A stretch of 27,871 nt of DNA from Podochytrium sp. JEL0797 (lineage: Eukaryota > Chytridiomycota > Chytridiomycetes > Chytridiales > Chytriomycetaceae): NCBI GenBank assembly GCA_027596195.1, contig JADGJG010000250.1:1-27871 (forward strand), in the 5' to 3' direction. The position numbers and the translations under genes were made by a program. The notes below the pieces were generated by a model. The model worked only from the letters and a program-made list of their open reading frames with translations, had not been told where the DNA came from and searched no databases. Positions 8,616 to 18,038 of this stretch are shown piece by piece (the first letter of the stretch is position 1; every line of letters starts with the position of its first letter).

Positions 8616-10111
8616 ATGCAACTTCCTCTCGTTTTCCTCGTGACCATTTTGCAATTTGGCAACTACTACGCCTATGACGTCCCAGCTTCTCTCAATGTTC
8701 AGCTTCAACATCACCTCAAGATTGACTATGCCGATTGGCAGCTGCTTTTAAATCTGATGTTTGTTCTATATTCGTTACCCAACACGATACTGCCGTTCTT
8801 CAGCGGGAAGCTCACCGACGCAGTGGGAAGTCATCGCATGTTGCTGGTGTGCTGCCTTGTCAATACGCTCGGCCAAGCCATGGTGAACGTGGGGTTGGTG
8901 ACAGGGAATGTGCCGTTGGCGCTGTTTGTGAGTTCGTACTGTATTCAGGTCTGATGATTTACTAATTAAACAGAAATTTTTTTCTCTAGGGTCGCTTCAT
9001 ATTCGGAATCGGTGGGGAGAGCTGTGGTGTCGCGCAGGCCGTGTTCATCGCGTCGTGTTGCGAGGGCAAGAGCCTATTGCTTGCCACTGCCACGAGTACG
9101 TTGGAATCGTTCGTGGTCCGATCAAATCGCTGCTGAATCTTCCCTCTCGATAGCCGTATTCTTTGGAAAACTCGGCGCCATCAGCAATGCCTTCATGTCG
9201 CCGCTGCTCGAACATTATTTTGGCATCGAAATCGCGCTGTTTGCGGCCACTGTTGCTTGCGTTATATCCTTATTACTCTCCATTCTCCTGTACAACCTGA
9301 CTGCGGATGTGCTTCCAAGGGCACTGCCGGTGGCAACAGAGAGGACTCCGTTGATGACCAATCTCGATACCGAAATCATCGACGTGTCCTGCGAGTTGGA
9401 GGACGTCGAGCATCCTACGCAGCACTGTGCACCCCATTTGATGCAGCTGCCGTTTTCCTTCTGGATTGTTTGTTTGACGTTCGTGATGTTCCGCGGAACT
9501 TACTTCTGTTTCAACAACACCGCCCTGGACTTTTTGACGACAAAGTGGTACGTTGGCGACACCGTGTCTGCAGGATTCGCCATGAGGTTTGTCTGATTTG
9601 AGTTTTTTGATTCGCGATCGTTTGTTTTGATTTTGCGGTAACCAGTATCCCAATGGTCGTTTCAATGTCCCTCCTCGGCATCTGCGGATCACTGCTTATA
9701 CCCGACTCGACCGGATTCTTCATCGAATTCCTCAGCATGATCGCCTTCACCGTCCTCCATCTGATCCTCGGTTTCACCTCCCTCATCCCCACCATCTCTC
9801 TCGTCCTCATCGGAGTCGTGGGATCCATCAACCAAACCGTTATGAACCCCTTCGTCAACCTCGTCATCAAACGCCACGAACAACACCTCCACACTCAGGG
9901 CACGCGCGTGAGCTTGCAAGGTCTCGCATACGGAGTGAACGTGTGCGCTCAGAATATCGCGTTGATGGTGATTCCTCTTTGTGTGGCGTGGATATTGAAG
10001 ATTGATGGGAAGGAGAGGTGGGAGGTTGTGCAGTTGTTTTTTGCGGGGTTGTGTGGGATTGGCGCTTGGGGTGCGGGGTGGTTGTGGTGGAGTGAGAGAA
10101 CGAGACATTAA
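8616..10111 (+). CDS. MFSD1: MFSD1-like major facilitator transporter, copy A
   Basis: Four exons are inferred: 8616-8927, 8990-9095, 9154-9586 and 9646-10111 (438 residues). All introns are 58-62 bases; the first has GTGAGT, a TACTAAT branch site and CTCTAG. The N-terminus (FGNYYAYDVPASL, then YSLPNTILPFFSGKLTD) and exon 2 (GRFIFGIGGES..VAQ) match MFSD1, a lysosomal dipeptide exporter that works with the accessory protein GLMP in animals. Hydrophobic segments add up to about twelve membrane spans split by a central loop (about residues 200-260). The protein ends after the last span with a short basic tail. Exon boundaries are identical in copy B downstream, so the pair arose by tandem duplication. 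Substrate and vacuolar location are inferred from the family. Confidence 0.85.
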
Positions 10112-10131
10112 TATAATTTAATTTAGCTGAA

Positions 10132-10153
10132 GGGGGGGGGGGGGGGGGGGGGG
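10132..10153. repeat. homopolymer of 22 G
   Basis: An uninterrupted run of 22 guanines sits 20 bases after the stop of MFSD1 copy A. The 44 bases before it (GGAGTGAGAG..CGAGACATTA..) recur, diverged, just after it, so the run lies at the junction between copy A and the broken copy. It is either a replication or recombination scar or an assembly or sequencing artefact. Confidence 0.9.
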
Positions 10154-10575
10154 CCCGGACGGAGTGAGAGGACGAGACATTATTAATATATTTAGCATTG
10201 AAGCGCCATGGGTTTTTGAGGAAATTAATAAATAACACCGCGATCAGCTTTCTTGCCCTCATCGGAGTAGTGGGATCCATAAACCAAGCCGTCATGAACC
10301 CATTCGGGAAACTCGTCATCAAACGGCACGAATAATACCTCCAAGCCCGAGGCACGCGCGCGAGCTTGCAAGGTATCGCGTACGGAGTAACCATACGTGC
10401 TTAGAGTATCGCGTTGATGGTGATTCCTCTTTGTGTGGCGTGGATTTTGAAGATTGAGGGGAAGGAGGGGTGGGAGGGTGTGCAGTGGTTTTTTGCGGGG
10501 TTGTGTGGGATTGGTGCTTGGGGTGCCGGGTGGCTGTGGTGGAGTGAGAGGAAGGGATATGAACGAATGAATGTA
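10154..10575 (+). pseudogene. broken third copy of the MFSD1-like gene (3' exon only)
   Basis: After the G run, the sequence repeats the 3' end of copy A, then resumes within the last exon of the transporter (ALIGVVGSINQAVMNPF) and runs to the end (WGAGWLWWSER). In-frame stops are present: CACGAATAATAC where the intact copies read HEQ(H/Y)L, and TGCTTAGAGT where they read CAQN. The first three exons are absent. Some variants match copy B (GGAGTAA in place of GGAGTGA) and others copy A (GATTGAGG), so it is either an independent ancient copy or a mosaic. It carries no usable frame. Confidence 0.85.
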
Positions 10576-10740
10576 TCTACTTTGTCCTAACTTGGGGAGA
10601 TGATTGGCCCACTTGATTTAATCTCCTCTTGATCCTCTTCAATCTCCCGTCGCCCAGCCGATCCTCGGAAATCTTCCCCACCGCTTTATCATAGAGGGAT
10701 AAACTTCACTCTGAGTAGAGAAATAGAGTTCACCAACCCC

Positions 10741-12306
10741 ATGTTTAAGGCGATGAAACGAGGCAGCTGCAGCACTGCCACAAATATTTCTGCTAAAAAC
10801 GGAACCCCGAAACCCATGCAGCATCATCAGGTGTTCCTAGCATGCATTCTGCTATTGGGAAACTACTACGCATATGACACCCCTGCATCTCTAAGCGTTC
10901 AACTGAACGAATTTCTTGAGATGGAGTATGCCGACTTTCAACTTTTGTTCAGTCTCTTTTTCGCTGTCTACTCGCTGCCAAACACGATACTGCCGTTTTT
11001 CAGTGGCAAGCTCACCGATGCCGTTGGAAGTCATCGCATGTTGCTGGTGTGCTGCGCTGTCAATACGTTCGGTCAAGTCATGGTGAACGTGGGCTTGGTG
11101 ACTGGGAATGTCCCCTTGGCGTTGCTGGTATGTTCCCCATCTCCAATTTTTTTCTAAGAATGTTCAATAGGGTCGCTTCATATTCGGAATCGGTGGCGAA
11201 TCTTGTAGAGTTGCACAAGCCGTTTTTATTGCGTCTTTCTGCGACGGCAAGACCCTATTGCTTGCCACTGCCACGAGTACGTTGAGTACATTTGCGCGGC
11301 CTAAAATATCGCTACTGAACTCTTCCATCCGATAGCCGTGTTCTTTGGAAAGCTCGGCTCCATCTTGAACGCGTTCATGTCCCCGTTGCTCGAACATTAC
11401 TTTGGAATCGAAATCGCGCTGTTTGCGGCCACTGTTGCTTGCATCATGTCGCTATGTCTCGCCATTCTTTTGTATTCCCTCACCGTGGATGTGATTCCGA
11501 GGGCGCTGTCGGTCGCAACAGAGCGGGCGCCATTGATTTTGAATCCCGATGCCGAAATCATCGACATGTCGAGCGATTTGGATGTCATTGAGCCCACTCC
11601 GCAAAATTTTACATCCCCTTTGATGCAGTTGCCATTCTCCTTCTGGATTGTTTGTTTGACTTTCGTCATGTTCCGCGGAAGTTATTTCTGCTTCAACAAC
11701 ACTGCGCTGGACTTTCTAACAGCCAAATGGTACATTGGCGACAACATGTCTGCAGGATTCGCCATGAGGTAATTGCCTGGTAATTGCCTTGTGTGAAACG
11801 CGCCTGTTTATATATTTTTTTGATTTTCTACAACCAGCATCCCAGTGGTCGTTTCAATATCCCTCCTCGGCATCTGCGGATCACAACTCTTACCCGACAC
11901 AACAGGATTCTTTATCTCATTCCTCAGCATGCTCGCTTTCGCCGTCCTCCATCTGATCCTCGGCTTCACTTCCCTCACCCCAACCATCTCCCTTGCCCTC
12001 ATCGGAGTCGTGGGATCAATAAACCAAACCGTCATGAATCCCTTTGTGAACCTCCTCATCAAACGCCACGAACAATACCTTCACGCGCAAGGCACGCGCG
12101 TGAACTTGCAAGGTCTCGCGTACGGAGTAAACATATGTGCTCAGAATATCGCGTTGATGGTGATTCCTCTTTGTGTGGCGTGGATTTTGAGGACGGAGGG
12201 GAACGTGAGGTGGGAGATTGTAGAGTTGTTTTTTGCGGGGTTGTGTGGGATTGGCGCATGGGGTGCGGGGTGGCTGTGGTGGAGTGAGAGGGCGAGAGAT
12301 GAATAA
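10741..12306 (+). CDS. MFSD1: MFSD1-like major facilitator transporter, copy B
   Basis: Four exons are inferred: 10741-11127, 11171-11276, 11336-11768 and 11838-12306 (464 residues). Exon lengths and phases match copy A except in exon 1. The ATG at 10741 adds 25 residues before MQHHQVFLACILL. The ATG at 10816 aligns exactly with the start of copy A and gives 439 residues, so it is a strong alternative start. Family signatures are the same as in copy A (GNYYAYDTPASL, YSLPNTILPFFSGKLTDAVGSHR, GRFIFGIGGES, FRGSYFCFNNTALDF). The central loop holds ERAPLI, which fits the ExxxL[LI] lysosomal sorting pattern; copy A has ERTPLM there. Divergence from copy A is greatest at the N-terminus and the central loop. 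Confidence 0.85.
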
Positions 12307-12614
12307 ATGCAGGAGTCATTAATTTATTGGTGAACGTCGTTGGGGAATATTCAAGTAGGGGGAGGGGAGCGGAATTGTTTAGAAGTTGTGAAGCTTTGTT
12401 TCAATTTCGTTCACGGAGGCTGAACCTGGGCTGAACCGTTTCAAGAACTTAAAATTCAGGCACTCATTCATTTCCAACGCGTTTCAGGTCCTTTCGTTGG
12501 GGTTTGAGACTTTGAGTCACCCCACGAAAATCGAAACAAAAAGTCATCGACAATCCGCTTGTCGATCCCGCCACCCCCACACACGGCAATCCAAGAATCT
12601 TTCCCGTCGGACTT
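12307..12614 (+). other. intergenic region between MFSD1 copy B and the first beta-solenoid gene
   Basis: No gene is seen. The stretch holds the 3' flank of the transporter and the presumed promoter of the next gene, with no clear TATA box. Open frames entering from the right are shadows of the downstream gene. Confidence 0.4.
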
Positions 12615-13697
12615 ATGCTTATCTTCGTGCCTTCAACCTCCGACGAGAGAAAGCCCCTCCTCTCCATCTTCTCAAGAGGAAGGTTGGCCTATATTCCAGA
12701 GCCTAAACGACGAAACCTCACTCCCAGCCAGTTCCTCCTCTCCCTACTCGCCCTCCTACTTCTCTTCCCAGCATTTCTCCACCTCGTCTCATACATGTTT
12801 CCCATCGAGTTTGGACCCCTGCTTCCCGCAAGAAGTGGCGGTTTCACCTTTCCCGCCACCTCATTTGAAACCGTTTCAGTGGAGTCCCTAGGACATCACG
12901 GAAGCACATCCGTTACCGTCCAACTCAGCAATGACTCGGAAGCCAAGATTCTGTTTTCGATCGAATCCAATGACGCCCAGGCGCAAAATCAAACAACCCT
13001 GGCCGCAAGGGTGGATTCCACGACCCTCGTGATCCAACTCGTCTATCCCCTCAACCTCCCACTTTCCACCAACCGTATCTTGCACACCAACATCCAGTTA
13101 TTCCTTCCAAGAGACCTCATCGAATTCCACCTGACAGCGGACTCCGCAACCCTCTCCTATGACGGTCCGAACGTCTCCGGCTCCTTCAGCTCCCGCATCC
13201 ACACCGGAAGTGTAACCACCCATGCTCAACTTTCCACCTCCATCATCAGCATCTCATGCTCTACGGGAAGCATTTCCCTCCTCCACAAAGTCGAATCCGA
13301 CATTCTCGATCTCGAAACCACAACCGGAAGCATCCACACAAACACCGCCATCGTCTTATCCCGCGTACACCTCGAGTCAAAAACAGGAAGCATCGACACC
13401 TCCGCCACAGGAGCCTATACCCACTTCAGCGCTTCCACCACCGACGGCTCTCTCACTCTCGAACTGAAACCTTCCACACCTGAATCCGTGTTCAAACTCT
13501 CAAGCAGGATAGGCCACATTCGCGCGTTTGTGAATGGATTCCATGGTCGATACGTTGCGGAAGCAAACGGAGGGGATGTAAGGGTGTCAGGGAGTGCGGT
13601 ACGGGAAAGAACCAAGACGGTGGGAAAAGATGAATTGGGGAAGGGTGAATTTGAGGCAAATGTACGCGAGGGTTCGGTTTCTCTGATATTTTTGTAA
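12615..13697 (+). CDS. type II membrane protein with DUF4097/adhesin-like beta-solenoid, copy 1
   Basis: A single exon of 360 residues. The N-terminal about 40 residues are basic and cytosolic and include an acidic di-leucine signal (ERKPLL, ExxxLL). One membrane span follows at about 41-60 with no cleavable signal, so the rest is lumenal or extracellular. The ectodomain has repeated short beta units with the phrase TGSI/TGSV (SRIHTGSVTT, SCSTGSISLL, ETTTGSIHTNT, ESKTGSIDTS, TTDGSLTLEL). This is typical of DUF4097-type putative adhesins, which fold as a right-handed beta-solenoid. A paralogue with the same layout lies at 18039-19151. The stop is 9 bases from the stop of the convergent P450 gene. 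Function is unknown. Confidence 0.75.
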   Translation: MLIFVPSTSDERKPLLSIFSRGRLAYIPEPKRRNLTPSQFLLSLLALLLLFPAFLHLVSYMFPIEFGPLLPARSGGFTFPATSFETVSVESLGHHGSTSVTVQLSNDSEAKILFSIESNDAQAQNQTTLAARVDSTTLVIQLVYPLNLPLSTNRILHTNIQLFLPRDLIEFHLTADSATLSYDGPNVSGSFSSRIHTGSVTTHAQLSTSIISISCSTGSISLLHKVESDILDLETTTGSIHTNTAIVLSRVHLESKTGSIDTSATGAYTHFSASTTDGSLTLELKPSTPESVFKLSSRIGHIRAFVNGFHGRYVAEANGGDVRVSGSAVRERTKTVGKDELGKGEFEANVREGSVSLIFL

Positions 13698-13706
13698 TGA
13701 AGTAAC

Positions 13707-15506
13707 TTATTGGCGTTTCGAAACCGCGAGTTTCAATCCATCCGGCAAATGAACAACAATTCCGTCAACGGCTTCCAAACGTTGTCCTTCCACAATCTGA
13801 AAGTCAAAGTGCTGAATCAACTTAATCAAAACAACCTGGGCTCCATGAATCAGCATTAAGTAGAAATAAACACAAAAAGAAATCCCCACCTTTGCCTCCA
13901 TCAACGCCATTTTGTTTCCCACACACGAATGCGGTCCAGCACTGAACGGCAAAAAGGCACCATCTGGAACACTACTTCGATCGTTCCATCTGTCCGGGTT
14001 GAACTCGAGCGCGTCGGGACCCCAGATCGATTCATCGAGCATCGCGCTTTGGATGTTGCAACTGAAATAGGTTCCTTTCTTGAAAGAGTATCCAAGTACT
14101 TCAACGTCTCGTGCCGCAACGCGATCCAGGCCCATAACAACGGGATTGATGCGTTGAGTCTCACGGAAAACTGAAATAATAAAAAAAAGCGTCGTTAGAG
14201 CGGAATTTGAAGACGTATGTTGCACAACTAACCGCTCTCGACATAGACGAATTTCGAAAGCCCGTCAAAGGTCGGTGTCCCAGATTTCCCAATAAGTGAA
14301 TCAATCTCCTCGCGCATTTTCGCCACAATGTCGGAGTTCAAATGCAAAAAGACGTTTGTGATGGTATTGGAAGTGGTGTCATGCCCGGCAAGGAGCAACG
14401 CGAGTGCTTGGTCTCTGATTTCTTTGTCCGTGAATTCCTGCAAAAAAATTTCAGACCAGATACCCACAACAAGGAAACTGAGCACGTGGCGATGGAAGCT
14501 TCCAGATGAAAGCGTTGAAGGGCTGAAGTGGTGGAGAATGGGATTATTAAACACAAACCATTTTCCCAGCAGCATCCTTTCCCAACAACGCGCTCAGCAA
14601 ATCAGCGCTTCCTTCCTCCTCCGTCCCACCAATCTCCTCCACTCTCCGTCTCCTCGGAACCAAAAATGTGTCCACCATTTCAGTGAAATAATCCCCACAA
14701 GGTTTCAACGCCCTCTCACTCACCCCCAACACACCATACAAAAAACTCGGAACCAGAACTCTCACCAACCCGGCCGAGGACATACGGTCTATGTTTTCGC
14801 GCAGCGCATCGCCACTCCCTTCCTTGCCCCACAAGCCGCGATCATACCCCTCCAAACACATGAAATCGTGCGAGAACCCAACTTTCCCAATCACATCGAG
14901 CGTCACGACAGACGAGTACTCACGAATATTGACTTCAAACAACCGCCCTTCTGCCTCGGCAATGTGCGCGTTCAACATGCGTACCATGTCGTCAACGAGA
15001 TCAACGGTGGCCACAAACGCCTTCTGGACAAACAAGGGCCCCATCCCACTTTGAATCGCCTTGCGATGCTTGCGCCAAACTGAATCCGTTTGCATCCCGA
15101 AAAGCGCTGTCGTTCATATCAGAATTTCAGCACGCGAAACCGATCCAGAAAACCACAACGCACCGTATTCAAACAAATCCTTATTGGAAGCAAGAAGGAA
15201 ATCACTCCTCACGAAATCGGGGGATGTCAGAATGCGCTTGATCTGGGCAGGATCCGAGACATGATATTCGATCTTGCCAAACAGGTTGTGGGTGACAATC
15301 GGGCCTGATTGGGCTTTGCGGAAGTACAGGTAGAATGTGCCGTTAAGAAGTGGGCGCCAAAATGAAGGGAGGCAGCCTATCAGCGGGTATTGAGGGTCCG
15401 AGGGGGGCTGGCGAGGGGATCGTGTTCTCTTGATGCGCGTGGCAATGAGGGCAACAAGGCTAATGGCCGCCAGAGAGAAGAGCGCTTGCTTGGCGGAAGG
15501 CTGCAT
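13707..15506 (-). CDS. cytochrome P450 monooxygenase
   Basis: Five exons are inferred in transcription order: 15506-15164, 15106-14559, 14437-14233, 14170-13890 and 13835-13707 (501 residues; all phases agree). Introns are 57, 121, 62 and 54 bases. An N-terminal membrane anchor (ALFSLAAISLVALIA) suits an ER enzyme, followed by a basic stretch and a proline-rich hinge (PRQPPSDP). The helix I motif AGHDTT is at 314-319, the helix K ExxR (ETQR) at 369-372, and a PERF-like FNPDRW follows. The haem loop is FSAGPHSCVG, with Cys448 as the iron ligand. All catalytic landmarks are present, so it should be an active microsomal monooxygenase needing a reductase. Family and substrate cannot be assigned. 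The last intron (13836-13889) has no in-frame stop and could be missed by gene finders. Confidence 0.9.
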
Positions 15507-15679
15507 TTTCGCCGAAGGATTCACTTCGCGTGATGCGAGCAAAGAAAAGGTTCAAACCCTAGCGCCAAGAATTTTTTAAGTTTTCATTCCTGTGCGGCCT
15601 GCAAGCATGTTTTTAATATTTGCATTTTCTATTATATGATGGCTATTCTCAGTGTCGGTCTTCCCGTCTATCGATACCC

Positions 15680-16528
15680 TCAACCAAAGTGGCGATGGGA
15701 TAACACCAGTTTGTCGTTCACCTTTGACAGTTGGTCGAGATAAATCCCGAACCGAATTCCATAGAGACCGGCCAGGAGGGAAGCTAGAATCAACCCGCAT
15801 TCTTCCGCGTCCTTCCACGGAGCCTCCATTCCTGCCACAGGCCTCAAGATCCCGCGTGCAAGCCTGCGGTCCTTCACTCGCCCAATCACAGTCTCATACG
15901 TTGCCACCGCAATGAGGTTGGAATAGTCCGTTCGCTGAAACAGCGAAAATCCACCGCGCTTCTGCCCTCGGGACCCTTCCCCCAAATATAGCGTCAAAAC
16001 AACTCGCATCCCTTCCTTCAGTCTTTCCTTCTCAATGCAACTTTTCCAAAGATATTCTCCTGCTCCGGGCAGCGTGAATGAACACACGCAACTTGCGCGA
16101 CCCTTCCCGCCCAGCCTTTTGGCCACAAACACAACCTCATTCACACCAGCCGCCACAAACTCCCACCTATGAAACAAGGCACCAGTCCCAGACGATCTCG
16201 CTGCCATGCTAACCAGCAATTTGCCCTCACCATCCAACACCCTCACTTTCGGAACCTCCTCCGTAAACGCTGGGGTTCTAAACTGGTCGACAGTCACCAA
16301 CTGGTCGCGGGCACTTTGGCTTTGTCTTTGTTTGTCGCTTGCGATGAGGGAAGTGTCGAGTTCGATCAGGAACGAGGGCGAGTTGCGTGAGGTTGGGTGG
16401 AACACGGCGACCAGCACATCGGAGGGTTGGACTAGGACTAGGTCTGAGGAGAGATACGCGGGAAGTTCGTCGGACTCGTGTTGGGCGAGGATGTCGTATT
16501 CGGGTGGCGCGTGGGCTTGCGTGGCCAT
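15680..16528 (-). CDS. hypothetical protein, possibly with a tubby C-terminal-like/LURP-one fold
   Basis: A single frame of 282 residues starts MATQAHAPPEYDILA. A short Pro/Glu-rich N-terminus is followed by alternating beta-type segments: LVLVQPSDVLVAVFHP, KVRVLDGEGKLLVSMAAR, EVVFVAKRLGGKGRA, and MRVVLTLYLGEG. The pattern of a ligand-like strand, a basic turn and a strand recalls LURP-one/tubby-like domains in fungal proteins, but I see no diagnostic motif, so the family is a guess. A weakly hydrophobic segment (CGLILASLLAGLYG) lies near the C-terminus, a position similar to the amphipathic helix of tubby-like folds. The last about 20 residues do not look conserved and an unseen intron could change the end. 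It is head-to-tail with the P450 gene, 174 bases upstream. Confidence 0.5.
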   Translation of the reverse strand: MATQAHAPPEYDILAQHESDELPAYLSSDLVLVQPSDVLVAVFHPTSRNSPSFLIELDTSLIASDKQRQSQSARDQLVTVDQFRTPAFTEEVPKVRVLDGEGKLLVSMAARSSGTGALFHRWEFVAAGVNEVVFVAKRLGGKGRASCVCSFTLPGAGEYLWKSCIEKERLKEGMRVVLTLYLGEGSRGQKRGGFSLFQRTDYSNLIAVATYETVIGRVKDRRLARGILRPVAGMEAPWKDAEECGLILASLLAGLYGIRFGIYLDQLSKVNDKLVLSHRHFG

Positions 16529-16590
16529 GTTGGAAATGCGCGAAAAAAATTCACTTCAATCCAACTTCAATCGAGGGGTTATCATAAACT

Positions 16591-17307
16591 TCACAACAAA
16601 AACGCAACCGCAAATCCAACAACTCCCACTCCCCATCCCAACAAAGAATCTCCACTGCTGGTAATTGCAGTTTTGATTGCCGAGGTAACAGAAGAAGTCG
16701 AGACTGCACTCGTCTGAGCAGAGGCATCCGCCGTGGCCGAAGACACGGATCCAGTCGGACCATCCACCAACCCAACGCAATCGTAAACAATTCCCATCGT
16801 CGTGTTCTTAAAACACAATGGAAGACCCTTGCACAAGCCCGTCGAATCATCCACACAAGCACCCACTTCGGTCCCATTCGAAACCGGCAACACCGCTGGC
16901 ATGGCGGCACAAATTCCCGAATTTAAGCCCGGCCCCCCTCTCATGGACGCAGGCAACACACAGACCGCATCAGAACCACAAACCCAACTCAACGGGGCCC
17001 CCATGTCATAGCAGATGCCACCAATGGCCGAGACGCCAGGAGCACAGAAACCGTTCGTGCAGGTGAGACTGTACTGACAAACGTGGTAGATGCTTTCGCA
17101 GGGGTCGCCCTGTGCCGTGAGGTTGACGTGCCCGGTGCATTCGCCGTAGAGCGCAGCGGTGGCCCCGGGGGCAGAGATGTTCATGGGAAGGGCTTGGCAC
17201 ATCAAGTCACCAATGTGACACTGCTGGCCAAAGTTGGTGCAGGTCTGGGCAGTTACGAGGGAGGCAAGTAAGGTGGCAACGAAGATGATTTTTTGATTGA
17301 ATTTTGC
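16591..17307 (-). CDS. secreted cysteine-rich protein with GPI-anchor signal
   Basis: The open frame runs from 17307 to the stop at 16591 (up to 238 residues). Residues encoded at about 17240-17295 form a signal peptide (IIFVATLLASLVTAQT). About fourteen cysteines follow in a mature domain with CQYSLTCTNGFCAPG and GGICYDMG, recalling small EGF- or dickkopf-like modules. A Ser/Thr/Ala-rich stalk precedes a final hydrophobic segment (GWGVGVVGFAVAFLL) without a basic tail, which is the layout of a fungal GPI-anchored surface protein. The start is unresolved: no ATG lies between the in-frame TGA at 17308-17310 and the signal peptide. Either a short upstream exon exists or the start codon has been lost. 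The first ATG inside the frame (17205) would remove the signal peptide and is unlikely. Confidence 0.6.
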   Translation of the reverse strand, partial: AKFNQKIIFVATLLASLVTAQTCTNFGQQCHIGDLMCQALPMNISAPGATAALYGECTGHVNLTAQGDPCESIYHVCQYSLTCTNGFCAPGVSAIGGICYDMGAPLSWVCGSDAVCVLPASMRGGPGLNSGICAAMPAVLPVSNGTEVGACVDDSTGLCKGLPLCFKNTTMGIVYDCVGLVDGPTGSVSSATADASAQTSAVSTSSVTSAIKTAITSSGDSLLGWGVGVVGFAVAFLL

Positions 17308-18038
17308 TCAGTATAATCTCCCCATTTTGTTAAGAATTTTTGATTAAATCCAGGCAATCAAAGTTGGAAGCTTCGTTTTTGGGAGCTTCCTTTTATGTGG
17401 TAGTAAAAAAAAGAGAGGAAATAGCATTGAAAAGAGATTCGGGCACTGCAGCAGTTTACCGGAATTTTATCTTAATTGTGCAATGAAGAACGAAGTGATT
17501 CCAACGCGAGGATTCAACAGGCGCGATCCTCGAATTATAGCAGTAATGGATACTGCGTGCAAGGCGGGGATGATGATCTAAATGTTAAGTAGCAACGGCG
17601 GATGAGTCGAACTTTTCCGGAAAACTTTTTCGAATGCCCAGGCAGAAAAGGAATGACCATTTGTCTTTTTGGCACGGCAAACAAAAAGAAAGGGTGCTGC
17701 ACAGTCATTTTGACTAACGACACAAGGTTGATAGCATGTTAACGCCTGTTTTCCAGGTGTGTCATAGCTCGAAAGAAGCCTCCACATTAATTATCTATAG
17801 AGGTGTCGCACAACTTCAGGTTTCACCCTTCCCACGCAGCAAGTGGGATATACGCACGAACGCGTCTTGGCAGCACCTTTTCCTGAAGTTGAGTCACTCG
17901 AGCGACATGTTGCCACTCATCTTTTCAATGAAATTTCTTTTTTTCTATTGGCAATCGTGGAAGAATTTGAAATTGCTCAGCCAAAAACATAAAAGCAGGG
18001 AGCGTTGGGCTGTCGGTCGAAACAACCCAATTCAAATC
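17308..18038. other. intergenic region between divergent surface-protein genes
   Basis: No supported gene is seen. The frame of the downstream beta-solenoid gene is open back to about 17736, but that extension shows no similarity to the paralogue and is best read as 5' flank. The region should hold the promoters of both the minus-strand GPI-type gene and the plus-strand beta-solenoid gene, and might hide a first exon for the former. Confidence 0.45.

Noticed and set aside
17736..18038. About 100-residue N-terminal extension of beta-solenoid copy 2
   Set aside because: Copy 1 has no counterpart, and the ATG at 18039 aligns with the start of copy 1.
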